NCBI RefSeq assembly: GCF_001269925.1 | Contig: NZ_LHVO01000017.1 | Location: 62,001 to 126,000, forward strand | Reading direction: 5' to 3' | Source of the DNA: Pseudomonas sp. MIACH | Lineage (GTDB): Bacteria; Pseudomonadota; Gammaproteobacteria; Pseudomonadales; Pseudomonadaceae | DNA: 64,000 nt | Made by a program: the position numbers and the translations under genes | Notes under the pieces: model-generated | What the model was told of the DNA's origin: nothing | Databases searched by the model: none | What the model saw: only the letters and a program-made list of their open reading frames with translations | Part shown: piece after piece, positions 42,012 through 52,055 of the stretch | Position numbering within the stretch: the first letter of the stretch is position 1 | How the letters are laid out: each line of letters opens with the position of its first letter

Positions 42012-45000
42012 ATGACGCAAACAGGTAATTTGAGTGAGGTGGTCGTGCCGGTGACTCGGGACGAACTGATGAGCGCATTGCTGGATGTCACCGGTGACTT
42101 GGATACCGCGCAGGTCTTGTACGAGCGGTTGCCGGCCTGGTGGGTCAAGGCCGATTCCCAAGTGCTCCAGGCCATTGAGCAGCTACACGCCGACAGTGAA
42201 CGGCCACGGGAAAAACTGCACCGGCTGCTGGGCCGCCTCAAGCCCCTCGATCAGTTTTGCCGCGAACGCCTCACGGCCTTGCTGGCGACCAAAGGGCTGG
42301 CTGGGCTGGACATCGACCATGACACCCTGGATCTGCCCAGACGCTCATTCAGTGGCGTGGGTGCGGACCTTGGCGGCAGGCTGATCGAGACCATCAACCT
42401 GGAGAGGCACAGCCTGCTGCAGGCGGCGATGCAGAACTTTTCCGACGCCGCTGCCGAGGTCGGGGGCATACCGTTCAACGCGGTCGTGCGTGTCGGGCCG
42501 GGGCGCGCCATTGCGCAGAATCTAACCGCGCATACCTTTGTCGGTTACTGCCGGGAGCTGAACCTGGGCGAGGCGTATCAGGCCCATATCCGCGAGGTGT
42601 TCAACCTGCCCGTCCCAGCCGAGGGCAGCGTGGACACCGGGCGCGGGCATAACCCGGCGGTGCGGGAGGTTGGTCACCCCCGTTGCCTGGATATGCAGAT
42701 CGACCTGCAGGTGGCCTATGGCAAGGGGGATATCGACGCACCCACCCGTGCGCTGTTGCTCGGCGTGGTCAGGGTCGACCTGCCGGCCAGCGACATTTCA
42801 AACGTGTGGTTCAACGGCCAGCCGCTGACCTGGCAGGGCCTGAATATCAACGGGACTTGCCTGTGGGGTGTGCTGGTGTTTTCCAGCAGTGCTGCCGAGG
42901 GTTTCTCCAGTGGCCCGATTGTGGTGTACATGCCCAATGAGCCGGTGCGGCCGTGGTATCGCTACGAGTCCCTGGAGCAGTTCAAGGTCTACCTGGCGCT
43001 CAAGCTCCAGGTCAGCGCTTATCGAGGTTTTTTCACCTGCTATCTGGATGAGTCCGAGCGCTTCGATTTTTTTCAACGCTTTGACCAGAACAAAACCCTG
43101 GTGCGGGTGGAGCCGCTGGCGGTAACGAGCAACCTGTCGACGTTTTTTTTCAACGCCTGTGTCGGCAAACTCCGGCTCGATGCCTTGGTATTGGCAGTGC
43201 CCAACGCCCAGGCCGATGACGATGCGCGTCGCCTGCGCATTCAGAACTACCTGGACATTGGCCTGACGGTGCTGAATGTCGCGGGGCTGATGGTGCCGGT
43301 CATCGGCCAGTTGATGATGGGCGTGGCAGTGGGGCAAATTCTGGGGGAGGTCTTCGAAGGGGTGGATGATTGGGTCCACCAAGACAAGCACGAAGCACTC
43401 CGGCACCTGACCAACGTTGCTGAAAACCTTGCCGCCATGGCGTTGTTCGCGGCGGGTACGAAAGTGGTGGGCCGGTTGTGGCGATCCACACCCTCCACAT
43501 CGAGGCTGTATGACAAGGTCGAAGGCGTGCGGATGCCGGATCAGACCACGCGACTATGGCGGACCCGTACCGAGCCTTACCGCCGGTCCATCTCGCTGCA
43601 AGGACGCGTGGCCGGCCCTCGCGGGGTGTATCAGGTCGATGGCCAGTCGTACGTCAATATCGACGGCGGGGTGTATTCGATCACCTTCGATGCCCGCAGC
43701 GGTCGCTGGAGAGCCGTGCATCCGCGGCGTGCATCGGCGTACCAGCCGCCCGTGAGCCACAACTTTCAGGGCGGCTGGCAGTTCTCGTTCGAACGCCCTT
43801 ATGAGTGGGAAAATGTCGAATACATTCTGGGGCGCCTGGACCCGACCCTGAAATCCTTTACTCCCGAGCAATTGCGCGACATCGCTGCGATCACCGACAT
43901 GAACCTGTCGCGCCTGAAGCAACTGGCCAGGGACAACCTGCCGCTGCCGGAGCGGCTGCGCGACTGTGCGCAGCGCTTCAGGCAGAACCAGGGTGTTCGC
44001 GACCTGGTCTGGCAAATGGAAAATGAAGCCCCCCTCGATGCCACCACCTCTCATGTGCAGATGCAGGCTCTGCCGCTGATGGACGGCTGGCCCCAAGGGC
44101 GTTTTTTCGAACTGCTGGACGATGAGGGGTATGTGCTTGAGCGTCACCCTGACACCGCGCCATTTGACTACGAAGACTTGAGCATCCACCTCACTGCGCA
44201 GCAACTGAAAAGCGGGCAGATCATTCCCACGTTGCTGGCCGCCCTGGACGATGAGGAGAAGCTGAAACTGCTGGAAGGCACCTTTCAGCCTGGGGAGGAG
44301 CCAGCCATATTGACGCAACGCCTGACGGCATCGATCAAGCAGAATCATCGAGCGCTGTATGAACGCCTGCGGGCGCATGCCGACGTCGGCGACCGCACGG
44401 ACCATGGGTTGCTCAAGGATCGTCATCCACGGTTGCCCATTCGGCTCGCCTGGGAGGTCATGAGCAAAGCCTCCAGCGCCGAGCGCTTGCGCTTGCGTCA
44501 TACCCGGCACGTGCCGTTGCGCCTCAGTCAATGGGCGCGGGAGACCCAGGAGGTGCAGGAAGAAGACGAGGCCCTGACGGGCCTGTATGTACCGGAATTG
44601 GCCAACGATGCTACTCGCCGCATCGCTACCGGCTTGCTGCGGCGGCTACCCGGCTGGCCCGAGGATATGTCGCTGAACGTGCGCCGTGAGCGCGTGGGGG
44701 GCGAGGTCCTGGCCCAGGTCGGCGATTCAGACGTCGCTGTGACGCGCGTGGTGGTTCAGTCGGCCAAGGGGTTTCGTGCCCACGATGGGCAAGGGGCGCC
44801 GTTGGGGGCGCTGGCCGGCGGCTCGGAAGGTTTCTACACGGCGCTGCTCGATTGTTTGACCAGCGAGCAACTCGACGCAATGCACCTTACCGGAAACGGC
44901 AGGGCCAGCCACTTGCGGCACGCCATCATCAGCAAATCCCAGGATGAGCGAAGCCGGATTGCCCGTTACCTGTGGCCGGAACGTGCGCTACCGCAGGAGC

Positions 45001-46853
45001 GTGCACCCGTGTGTATCCAGGCGATTCCGGCGCAGCCGCAGCGATTCCCGCGAGGATTGGAATATAAGGTCAGGAAACTCTACCCCTGGTTCGACAGCGT
45101 GCGCGTTTCGAGCTTCTTGCAGGGCCTGGGCAGCGATGACCTGGCCCGTGCCAATGCCGTGCGCGCGCGTGAGGAGCAGTACGAGAAGCTGCAACGAACC
45201 CTGAAACTGTGGGCCAAGGAAAAGGTGGTGCAAGCGCGCTCGGACCAGGCCCTGCGGGACGTCCGCCAGGCGCGGCACCAAGCCGCAGAGGCGATCAAGA
45301 ACAGCTGGCGATATGCGTTGGTGGCGTCCGATGCAGAAGGCCGGAAAGTCCCGAGCCTGTCCCTTGACGGCATGACCCTGGCAGGCTTGCCGACCCTGCC
45401 GCCGGACGTCCAATTCGATCATGTGCAACAACTGTCGCTCAAGCGGATGGGGCTTAACGATGATGTGTCGTACTTTATCCGGCACTTCAAGGGGGTGCGC
45501 GCTCTGGAGCTGACGGACAACCAGCTCACGCGATTACCTGAAGTGCTTCAGCAGATGAAGCAGCTCAGTTATTTGTACCTGGACCATAACCGGCTGCAAC
45601 TGACGGAGTACACCCGCACCAAACTCGCGGACCTCAGGGCGTTGAAGGTGCTGAACCTGAGCAACAACCCGCTGCTGGATCCGCCCATCGTCCACAAGAT
45701 GCTTGATTTGCAGACGTTGGCGTTGCGCAATTGCCGTCTTACAAGCCTGCCGGCGGGCATCAGGAACATTCCGGGCCTCAAACGCCTGGACCTGCGGGGC
45801 AATGATATTGCCAGCCTGCCGGCCTGGTTGTTCGATTCGACACTCAACAGACCCGAGAACATCCATCTGGATCAAAATCCACTGGATGACACCAGCCGTC
45901 AGTTACTGAGCACCCACAAGGCAGCGACGGGCGAGGGCATGGGCTTTCTCGAGGATCACATTGGCCGGCTCAACGAGCAGCGGGCCAAGGCGTTGTGGCT
46001 GGGGGATGAGCGCTTGCCGGCCTATGCCGAAAAGGCGGCGACGTGGAAAGGGCTTTGGGATGAGCCGGTTTCCGATGGGCTGTTCAATCTGCTGGCCGGC
46101 CTGGAAGGTACGGCAGACAGCATGTATGTGCGTGAGGACATGGAGACGCGGGTCTGGGAAGTGCTGGACGCGATAGCGGCCGATGATGAATTGCGCACGA
46201 CAGTCTTCGACCTGGCGGCCACGCCATTGAACTGTGATGATTCCGCAGCGGTGACGTTCAGTGACGTGCAGACCATGGTCCTGGTCCGTGAGGCGGTGCG
46301 AAAGGTCGAGAGTGGTGAGGCCACGGCCAAACCGTTGCTGAGCCTGGGCAAGGGCTTGTTTCGCCTGGATCAGTTGGCGTCCATCGCCCGCCGGTACAGC
46401 TCCGAGCATCCGGCCCTCGATCCGCTGGAGGTGCACCTGGCCTTTCGCACGGGCTTGGTCGAGCGCCTGCATTTGCCCGGGCAACCTCGCCATATGCGTT
46501 ACGCCAGCCTGGCCGGGGTAACCCAGCATATGCTCAGGCGCGCTGAGGCACAGGTGAAAGAGGCTGAGCTGTCGCCGCAGCTGTTGAAGTATCTGGCCAA
46601 GCAGCCGTGGTGGGTCAAGTATCTGAAAATCACTGACCCCGACGCGTTCGAAGCCTTGAGCCAGCCCTTTCGTGCGCGCTCCGAAGAGCTGTTCGATAAG
46701 CGGGAAACCCTGGATGACGCCACCTATAAAACTGAAATCGACAGGATCGGCGGCGAGCAGGACCGGGCAGAGTCCGCCGAGCTCGAACGCCAGACTGAGG
46801 CGGCGTTGAGAGCCGATGACCTGGACGCCTGCGCCTTGCCGCCGTCGCGTTGA
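42012..46853 (+). CDS. NEL-type E3 ubiquitin ligase with dermonecrotic-toxin-like N-terminus and leucine-rich repeats
   Basis: A 1613-aa protein; AAGGA nine bases before the ATG at 42012 decides the start. The N-terminal ~700 residues look like the DUF6543/dermonecrotic-toxin region (YMPNEPVRPWYRYESLEQF), with a hydrophobic stretch near 415-445. Leucine-rich repeats follow at ~1115-1295 (LELTDNQLTRLP, LNLSNNPLLDPP, LDLRGNDIASLPAWLF). The C-terminal NEL domain (~1300-1600) carries the Cys-x-Asp motif of IpaH/SspH-type ligases: Cys1408 in PLNCDDSAAVTFSD. NEL ligases ubiquitinate eukaryotic host proteins after delivery. No secretion genes or signal peptide are visible here. Confidence 0.88.
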   Translation: MTQTGNLSEVVVPVTRDELMSALLDVTGDLDTAQVLYERLPAWWVKADSQVLQAIEQLHADSERPREKLHRLLGRLKPLDQFCRERLTALLATKGLAGLDIDHDTLDLPRRSFSGVGADLGGRLIETINLERHSLLQAAMQNFSDAAAEVGGIPFNAVVRVGPGRAIAQNLTAHTFVGYCRELNLGEAYQAHIREVFNLPVPAEGSVDTGRGHNPAVREVGHPRCLDMQIDLQVAYGKGDIDAPTRALLLGVVRVDLPASDISNVWFNGQPLTWQGLNINGTCLWGVLVFSSSAAEGFSSGPIVVYMPNEPVRPWYRYESLEQFKVYLALKLQVSAYRGFFTCYLDESERFDFFQRFDQNKTLVRVEPLAVTSNLSTFFFNACVGKLRLDALVLAVPNAQADDDARRLRIQNYLDIGLTVLNVAGLMVPVIGQLMMGVAVGQILGEVFEGVDDWVHQDKHEALRHLTNVAENLAAMALFAAGTKVVGRLWRSTPSTSRLYDKVEGVRMPDQTTRLWRTRTEPYRRSISLQGRVAGPRGVYQVDGQSYVNIDGGVYSITFDARSGRWRAVHPRRASAYQPPVSHNFQGGWQFSFERPYEWENVEYILGRLDPTLKSFTPEQLRDIAAITDMNLSRLKQLARDNLPLPERLRDCAQRFRQNQGVRDLVWQMENEAPLDATTSHVQMQALPLMDGWPQGRFFELLDDEGYVLERHPDTAPFDYEDLSIHLTAQQLKSGQIIPTLLAALDDEEKLKLLEGTFQPGEEPAILTQRLTASIKQNHRALYERLRAHADVGDRTDHGLLKDRHPRLPIRLAWEVMSKASSAERLRLRHTRHVPLRLSQWARETQEVQEEDEALTGLYVPELANDATRRIATGLLRRLPGWPEDMSLNVRRERVGGEVLAQVGDSDVAVTRVVVQSAKGFRAHDGQGAPLGALAGGSEGFYTALLDCLTSEQLDAMHLTGNGRASHLRHAIISKSQDERSRIARYLWPERALPQERAPVCIQAIPAQPQRFPRGLEYKVRKLYPWFDSVRVSSFLQGLGSDDLARANAVRAREEQYEKLQRTLKLWAKEKVVQARSDQALRDVRQARHQAAEAIKNSWRYALVASDAEGRKVPSLSLDGMTLAGLPTLPPDVQFDHVQQLSLKRMGLNDDVSYFIRHFKGVRALELTDNQLTRLPEVLQQMKQLSYLYLDHNRLQLTEYTRTKLADLRALKVLNLSNNPLLDPPIVHKMLDLQTLALRNCRLTSLPAGIRNIPGLKRLDLRGNDIASLPAWLFDSTLNRPENIHLDQNPLDDTSRQLLSTHKAATGEGMGFLEDHIGRLNEQRAKALWLGDERLPAYAEKAATWKGLWDEPVSDGLFNLLAGLEGTADSMYVREDMETRVWEVLDAIAADDELRTTVFDLAATPLNCDDSAAVTFSDVQTMVLVREAVRKVESGEATAKPLLSLGKGLFRLDQLASIARRYSSEHPALDPLEVHLAFRTGLVERLHLPGQPRHMRYASLAGVTQHMLRRAEAQVKEAELSPQLLKYLAKQPWWVKYLKITDPDAFEALSQPFRARSEELFDKRETLDDATYKTEIDRIGGEQDRAESAELERQTEAALRADDLDACALPPSR

Positions 46854-46861
46854 GCCTGCAC

Positions 46862-48856
46862 TTACCGAGGGGTTTTTACCGTGTTGCTGCGAATCAACGC
46901 GCGTACCGCGAACCGGTTCGGATGGCAGGCTTCGGCCACACTGCGCGGTAGCGGCAGCGGTTCGTTGTCCAGCCATGCTGCCAGCAACTCGCCGGACAGT
47001 GGCGCGGTGATCAGGCCCCGTGAGCCGTGACCGCTGTTGATGTACAGGCCGTCCAGCCAGGGGCAGGCGGCCTGCGGCGTGTGGCGCGCGTCTTTGCGTA
47101 GCGAGGCGTAGGCTTGGTCGAACGCCAGGGTGTCGGCCAGTGGCCCGACTATCGGCAAGTAGTCCGGGCTGGTGCAGCGAAACGCGGCGCGGCCTTCCAG
47201 GGTGTGCGCGGCAAGGTCGGCGGCGTGCAGGCGCTCGGCCAGGTCCGGAGAGATCTCTTGCAGCAGCTCAAGGTTACCGGCGTGCTCGGCAGCGGTAGGG
47301 GTGAGGTCGTCGCTGTTGAAATCAAAGCTGGCGCCCAGGGTGTGTTCGCCCTGGCGGGCCGGCGCCACATAGCCTTCGGCACACACCACCGTGGCCAGGG
47401 CCCGGCTGGCGGCAGTCTGCGGCAGTCGGGTGATTTGCCCGCGGATACGCTTGAGGGGCAGCTCGGCGCTGGCGGCAAAACGTTTGACTTCAGCGGCCCC
47501 GGCCAACACCACCACGGGGGCGCTGGCGAGCAGCTGATCGGCGTCCCAGGCTTGCCAGTGGTCGTCGACTTTGCGCAACTCCAGCACATCATGATGGGCC
47601 AGCACTTCGATGCCTGGCTGGCGGGCCTGCCATTGGCACAGCGCGGGCGGATGCACCCAGCCGCCCTCGGGGAAAAACAACCCGCCATGCTCCAGGCCCA
47701 CACCGGCTCGGGCCTGGGCTTGAGCCTTATCCAGCAGATGCAGCAGCTGCGGGGCGAATGCCTGGGCCAACTGCGCCTGGCGTTCGGCCTCCTTGGCATT
47801 GAAGGCCAGTTGCAGTACGCCGCAACCGTCCCAATCCACCCCCCGTTGCAGGTGCTCCAGCAGGCGCCGGGTATGCCCGAAACCGCTGACAATCATCTGC
47901 GACAACGCCGTGCCATGTGCCGACAGCTTCAGATACAGCACCCCTTGTGGATTGCCGGATGCCTCCTGAGCGAGGCCGTCATGCCGTTCCAGCAGGCTGA
48001 CCTGCCAACCCCGTGCCGCCAGGCTGGCGGCGCTGGCGCAACCGGCCAGGCCGCCGCCGATCACCAGGGCGCGGCGCTCGCCGTTGGGCATGGGAGGGCG
48101 CGCGAACCAGGGTTTGGGGCTGGCAGGTTGCGGCGTGTCGGTCGGCCAGCCGAGAAACTCACCGCGCAGAATCTCCCACTTGTGGCCGATGCCTGGGGTG
48201 CGTTTCATCTTGAAGCCGGCGGCATTGATCAGCCGCCGCACCCAGCCGGTACTGGTGAAGGTGCTGATGGTCGAGCCCGGCGCGGCCAGGCGTGCCAGTT
48301 CGGCGAACAGTTCGGCGCTCCACATCTCGGGATTTTTCGCCGGGGCGAAACCGTCGAGAAACCACGCGTCGATCTGCGCGTCCAGTTGCGGCAGTTGCTC
48401 CAGGGCATCGCCGATCAGCAGCGTGAGGGTGACGCGACCGTTATCCAGCACCAGGCGCTGGAAGCCTTGGTGGATGGCGATGTAGTGCGCTAGCAGTTGT
48501 TCGGCGAACGGCGCCAGCTCCGGCCAGAGGGCGAGGGCGCGTTGCAGGTCGGCGTGACTCAGCGGGTACTTCTCCACGCTGACAAAGTGCAGGCGCGCAC
48601 CGGCCACCGCGTGTTGTTCGAACAACTGCCAGGCGCAGAGAAAATTCAGCCCGGTGCCGAAGCCGGTCTCGCCAATCACCAACCGCCCGTCCGCCGGCAG
48701 TGCGGCGAAACGCTCCTGCAAACGGTTCTGTTGGAGGAACACATAGCGGGTTTCATCCAGGCCCGACTGGTCGGAGAAATACACGTCATCGAACACTCGC
48801 GAGTGCGGGCGACCTTGGTCATCCCAGTCGAGCTGGGCGTGGGTGATCGGATTCAT
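46862..48856 (-). CDS. mnmC: bifunctional tRNA mnm5s2U34 methyltransferase/FAD oxidoreductase
   Basis: A 664-aa MnmC that finishes 5-methylaminomethyl-2-thiouridine at the tRNA wobble base. The N-terminal methyltransferase domain contains GETGFGTGLNFLCAW (~60) and WFLDGFAPAKNPEMW (~178). The FAD domain starts at VIGGGLAGCASAASLAARGW (~266) and ends GSRGLITAPLSGELLAAW. It oxidatively removes the carboxymethyl group and then methylates the amine with SAM. It is convergent with the NEL-ligase gene, 8 nt apart. Length and motifs are normal. Confidence 0.95.
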   Translation of the reverse strand: MNPITHAQLDWDDQGRPHSRVFDDVYFSDQSGLDETRYVFLQQNRLQERFAALPADGRLVIGETGFGTGLNFLCAWQLFEQHAVAGARLHFVSVEKYPLSHADLQRALALWPELAPFAEQLLAHYIAIHQGFQRLVLDNGRVTLTLLIGDALEQLPQLDAQIDAWFLDGFAPAKNPEMWSAELFAELARLAAPGSTISTFTSTGWVRRLINAAGFKMKRTPGIGHKWEILRGEFLGWPTDTPQPASPKPWFARPPMPNGERRALVIGGGLAGCASAASLAARGWQVSLLERHDGLAQEASGNPQGVLYLKLSAHGTALSQMIVSGFGHTRRLLEHLQRGVDWDGCGVLQLAFNAKEAERQAQLAQAFAPQLLHLLDKAQAQARAGVGLEHGGLFFPEGGWVHPPALCQWQARQPGIEVLAHHDVLELRKVDDHWQAWDADQLLASAPVVVLAGAAEVKRFAASAELPLKRIRGQITRLPQTAASRALATVVCAEGYVAPARQGEHTLGASFDFNSDDLTPTAAEHAGNLELLQEISPDLAERLHAADLAAHTLEGRAAFRCTSPDYLPIVGPLADTLAFDQAYASLRKDARHTPQAACPWLDGLYINSGHGSRGLITAPLSGELLAAWLDNEPLPLPRSVAEACHPNRFAVRALIRSNTVKTPR

Positions 48857-48997
48857 GGGCGGCTCGGTAAAGGCAAGGCGGCCATTCTAGCCGATCAACA
48901 GGCGCGTCATTGATCCATGGCAAGCGGCGGTGGAATTTCCTGGCACGCCGCGTTGCCCAATCCGCTAGTCTTGCTGAATTCTGGAACGGAGCCGCCC

Positions 48998-50512
48998 ATG
49001 TTCGAATCTGCCGAAATCGGTCACGCCATCGACAAAGACACCTTTGAGGCCGAAGTCCCGGCCCTGCGCGAAGCCTTGCTGGAGGTGCAGTACGAGCTGC
49101 AACAGCAAAAGCGCTTCCCGGTGATCATCCTGATCAACGGCATTGAAGGCGCCGGCAAAGGTGAGACGGTCAAACTGCTGAATGAATGGATGGACCCGCG
49201 CCTGATCGAGGTGCGCACCTTCGACCAGCAGACCGACGAAGAACTGGCCCGTCCACCGGCCTGGCGTTATTGGCGCCAACTGCCTGCCAAAGGCCGCATG
49301 GGCATCTTTTTCGGCAACTGGTACAGCCAGATGCTGCAAAGCCGGGTGCACGGCGAGATCAAGGATGCGCGGCTCGATCAGGGGATTGCCGGTGCCGAGC
49401 GCCTGGAGAAAATGCTCTGCGATGAAGGCGCAGTGATCTTCAAGTTCTGGTTCCACCTGTCCAAGAAGCAAATGAAGGCGCGGCTCAAGGCCCTGGCCGA
49501 TGACCCGTTGCACAGCTGGCGCATCAGCCCGCTGGACTGGCAGCAGTCCAAGACCTACGACAAGTTCGTGCATTTCGGCGAGCGCATCCTGCGCCGTACC
49601 AGCCGCGACTATGCGCCCTGGCATGTGATCGAAGGCGTCGATGCCCATTACCGCAGCCTCACCGTGGGCAAGATCCTGCTCGAAGGCCTGCAGAACGCCC
49701 TCAAGCAACCCAAGGGCAAGGCCAGCGGCATGAACCCGGCGCCGTTGCCGTCGGCCGTGGACCAGATGAGCCTGCTCAACAGCCTCGACATGACCCTGAG
49801 CCTGGACAAGGACGATTACGAAGAACAACTGATTACCGAGCAGGCGCGCTTCTCCGGCCTGATGCGCGACAAACGCATGCGCAAGCACGCACTGGTGACG
49901 GTCTTTGAAGGCAACGACGCGGCGGGCAAGGGCGGGGCGATCCGTCGGGTGGCGGCCGCGCTCGACCCGCGCCAGTACCACATCGTGCCGATTGCCGCGC
50001 CCACCGAGGATGAGCGCGCCCAGCCTTATCTGTGGCGGTTCTGGCAGAAGATCCCGGCGCGGGGCAAATTCACCGTGTTCGACCGCTCGTGGTACGGCCG
50101 CGTGCTGGTGGAGCGTATCGAGGGTTTCTGTACCCCGGCAGACTGGATGCGTGCCTATGGCGAGATCAATGATTTTGAGGAACAACTGCGCGACGCGGGC
50201 GTGATCGTGGTCAAGTTCTGGCTGGCCATCGACAAGCAGACCCAACTGGAACGCTTCCAGGCCCGCGAGGAAATCCCCTTCAAGCGCTTCAAGATCACCG
50301 AAGACGACTGGCGCAACCGCGAAAAGTGGGATGACTACCGCGCGGCAGTGGGCGATATGGTCGACCGCACGAGCACCGAAGTCTCGCCATGGACGCTGGT
50401 GGAGGCCAATGACAAACGCTGGGCGCGGGTCAAGGTGTTGCGCACCATCAACCTGGCCTTGGAGGAGGCGTTCGCCAAGTCCGACAAGCACGACAAGAAG
50501 AAACAGAAGTAA
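48998..50512 (+). CDS. pap: polyphosphate:AMP phosphotransferase (two-domain PPK2)
   Basis: A 504-aa class II PPK2 enzyme with two tandem PPK2 domains. Walker A motifs are GIEGAGKGETVKLL (~residue 50) and EGNDAAGKGGAIRRV (~305); the second domain also carries the lid and catalytic segment FDRSWYGRVLVERIEGF. It phosphorylates AMP to ADP with polyphosphate. CGGAG lies six bases before the ATG at 48998. The degenerate first domain and active second domain are usual for Pap. The gene is followed by a dense repeat cluster. Confidence 0.93.
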   Translation: MFESAEIGHAIDKDTFEAEVPALREALLEVQYELQQQKRFPVIILINGIEGAGKGETVKLLNEWMDPRLIEVRTFDQQTDEELARPPAWRYWRQLPAKGRMGIFFGNWYSQMLQSRVHGEIKDARLDQGIAGAERLEKMLCDEGAVIFKFWFHLSKKQMKARLKALADDPLHSWRISPLDWQQSKTYDKFVHFGERILRRTSRDYAPWHVIEGVDAHYRSLTVGKILLEGLQNALKQPKGKASGMNPAPLPSAVDQMSLLNSLDMTLSLDKDDYEEQLITEQARFSGLMRDKRMRKHALVTVFEGNDAAGKGGAIRRVAAALDPRQYHIVPIAAPTEDERAQPYLWRFWQKIPARGKFTVFDRSWYGRVLVERIEGFCTPADWMRAYGEINDFEEQLRDAGVIVVKFWLAIDKQTQLERFQAREEIPFKRFKITEDDWRNREKWDDYRAAVGDMVDRTSTEVSPWTLVEANDKRWARVKVLRTINLALEEAFAKSDKHDKKKQK

Positions 50513-50865
50513 CCACTGGCCTGGTGTTGTTCAGGCTGCAGCCCTCTGTGGCAAGCGGGCCTGTTGTGGCGAGCGGGCTTGCCCCGCGTTGGGCTGCGAA
50601 GCGGCCCCCAAACCAGCTAATAAGGTCTGCCTGAAAGAACGCGGCGCCTGGATCAGGGCCGCTTCGCGCCCCAACGCAGGGCAAGCCTGCTCGCCACAAC
50701 AAGCCCGCTCGCCACACAAGCCCACTTGCCACAACAAGCCTGCTCGCCACAGGTTTATGGTTGTCACCATGCTTTTGTATATGCCGGGTGAATGATCGTC
50801 GCGGTGGGGCAGGCCTGGATCTATCCTCGATCCATCTCCCCACAACGACAAGATCGAGGTAGCCC
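50513..50865. other. 353-nt gene-free gap dominated by a repeat cluster
   Basis: Between pap and the thiolase gene. Apart from about 110 nt before the thiolase ATG, which must hold its promoter, nearly the whole gap consists of the inverted repeat units described at 50546-50752. No protein-coding signal is convincing. Confidence 0.7.
50546..50752. repeat. long imperfect palindrome of GTGGCGAGCGGGCTTG units
   Basis: The left arm has two direct units (CTGTGGCAAGCGGGCCTG, TGTGGCGAGCGGGCTTG) followed by CCCCGCGTTGGGCTGCGAAGCGGCCCC. The right arm repeats the complement, GGGCCGCTTCGCGCCCCAACG, and then four inverted units. The two arms are separated by about 45 nt, so the whole could fold as one large stem. 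This is typical of Pseudomonas REP-type elements, with one partial relative at 38132-38172. Confidence 0.78.
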
Positions 50866-52050
50866 ATGCGTGAAGTAGTGATCGTCGACAGCGTGCGAAC
50901 CGGCCTGGCCAAATCCTTTCGCGGCAAATTCAACCAGACCCGCCCGGATGACATGGCGGCCCATTGCGTCAACGCGCTGCTGGCCCGCAACGGTATCGAT
51001 CCGGCGTCGGTCGAGGATTGCATCGTCGGCGCCGGTTCCAACGAGGGCGCCCAGGGCTACAACATCGGTCGCAACGTGGCCGTGCTGTCGCAATTGGGCA
51101 CCGGCACGGCGGGCATGACCCTCAACCGGTTCTGCTCGTCGGGTTTGCAGGCGATTGCGATTGCGGCCAATCAGATCGCTTCGGGCTGCAGCGACATCAT
51201 CGTCGCCGGCGGCGTCGAGTCCATCAGCCTGACCATGAAAAGCGTCAACACCGATAACCTGATCAACCCGCTGCTCAAGGAGCAGGTGCCGGGCATCTAC
51301 TTTCCCATGGGCCAGACCGCCGAAATCGTCGCCCGCCGCTACAACGTCAGCCGCGAAGAGCAGGACCTCTACGCCCAGCAAAGCCAGCAGCGCACGGCCC
51401 AGGCCCAGGCGGATGGCTTGTTCGACGATGAAATCGTGGCGATGGCGGTCAAGTACAAGGTCGAGGACAAGAATACCGGCGCTGTGCAGATCCTTGACGG
51501 CGTGGTCGACCGCGATGACTGCAACCGCCCGGACACCACGTTGGCCAGCCTGTCCGGTTTGAAGCCGGTGTTTGCCGAAGACGGCTCGGTGACGGCGGGT
51601 AACTCGTCGCAGCTCTCCGACGGCGCTTCGATGACGCTGGTGATGAGCCTGGAGAAAGCCCTGGAACTGGGGCTCAAGCCCAAGGCGTTTTTTCGTGGAT
51701 TTACCGTGGCCGGTTGCGAGCCGGATGAGATGGGTATCGGCCCGGTGTTCTCGGTGCCCAAGCTGCTCAAGGCGCGGGGCTTGCAGGTGGCAGACATCGA
51801 CCTGTGGGAACTCAACGAGGCATTTGCTTCGCAGTGCCTGTACGCGCGCAATCGCCTGGAAATCGACAACGCCCGGTACAACGTCAACGGCGGCTCGATT
51901 TCCATCGGCCACCCGTTCGGCATGACCGGCTCGCGGCAAGTGGGGCACCTGGTGCGTGAGCTGCAACGGCGCAATTTGCGTTATGGCATCGTCACCATGT
52001 GCGTGGGCGGCGGCATGGGCGCCACGGGACTGTTTGAAGCCGTACGCTAA
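50866..52050 (+). CDS. acetyl-CoA acetyltransferase (thiolase)
   Basis: A 394-aa thiolase II family enzyme. Cys90 in LNRFCSSGLQA is the acyl-accepting nucleophile; NEAFAS carries the Asn-Glu-Ala-Phe motif; His in SIGHPFGMTGSR and Cys in MCVGGGMGATG complete the active site. It interconverts 2 acetyl-CoA and acetoacetyl-CoA, or shortens beta-ketoacyl-CoA. No partner beta-oxidation subunit is adjacent, so the preferred chain length is not clear. GAGGTAG lies before the ATG, and a hairpin repeat follows the stop. Confidence 0.93.
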   Translation: MREVVIVDSVRTGLAKSFRGKFNQTRPDDMAAHCVNALLARNGIDPASVEDCIVGAGSNEGAQGYNIGRNVAVLSQLGTGTAGMTLNRFCSSGLQAIAIAANQIASGCSDIIVAGGVESISLTMKSVNTDNLINPLLKEQVPGIYFPMGQTAEIVARRYNVSREEQDLYAQQSQQRTAQAQADGLFDDEIVAMAVKYKVEDKNTGAVQILDGVVDRDDCNRPDTTLASLSGLKPVFAEDGSVTAGNSSQLSDGASMTLVMSLEKALELGLKPKAFFRGFTVAGCEPDEMGIGPVFSVPKLLKARGLQVADIDLWELNEAFASQCLYARNRLEIDNARYNVNGGSISIGHPFGMTGSRQVGHLVRELQRRNLRYGIVTMCVGGGMGATGLFEAVR

Positions 52051-52055
52051 GCAAC

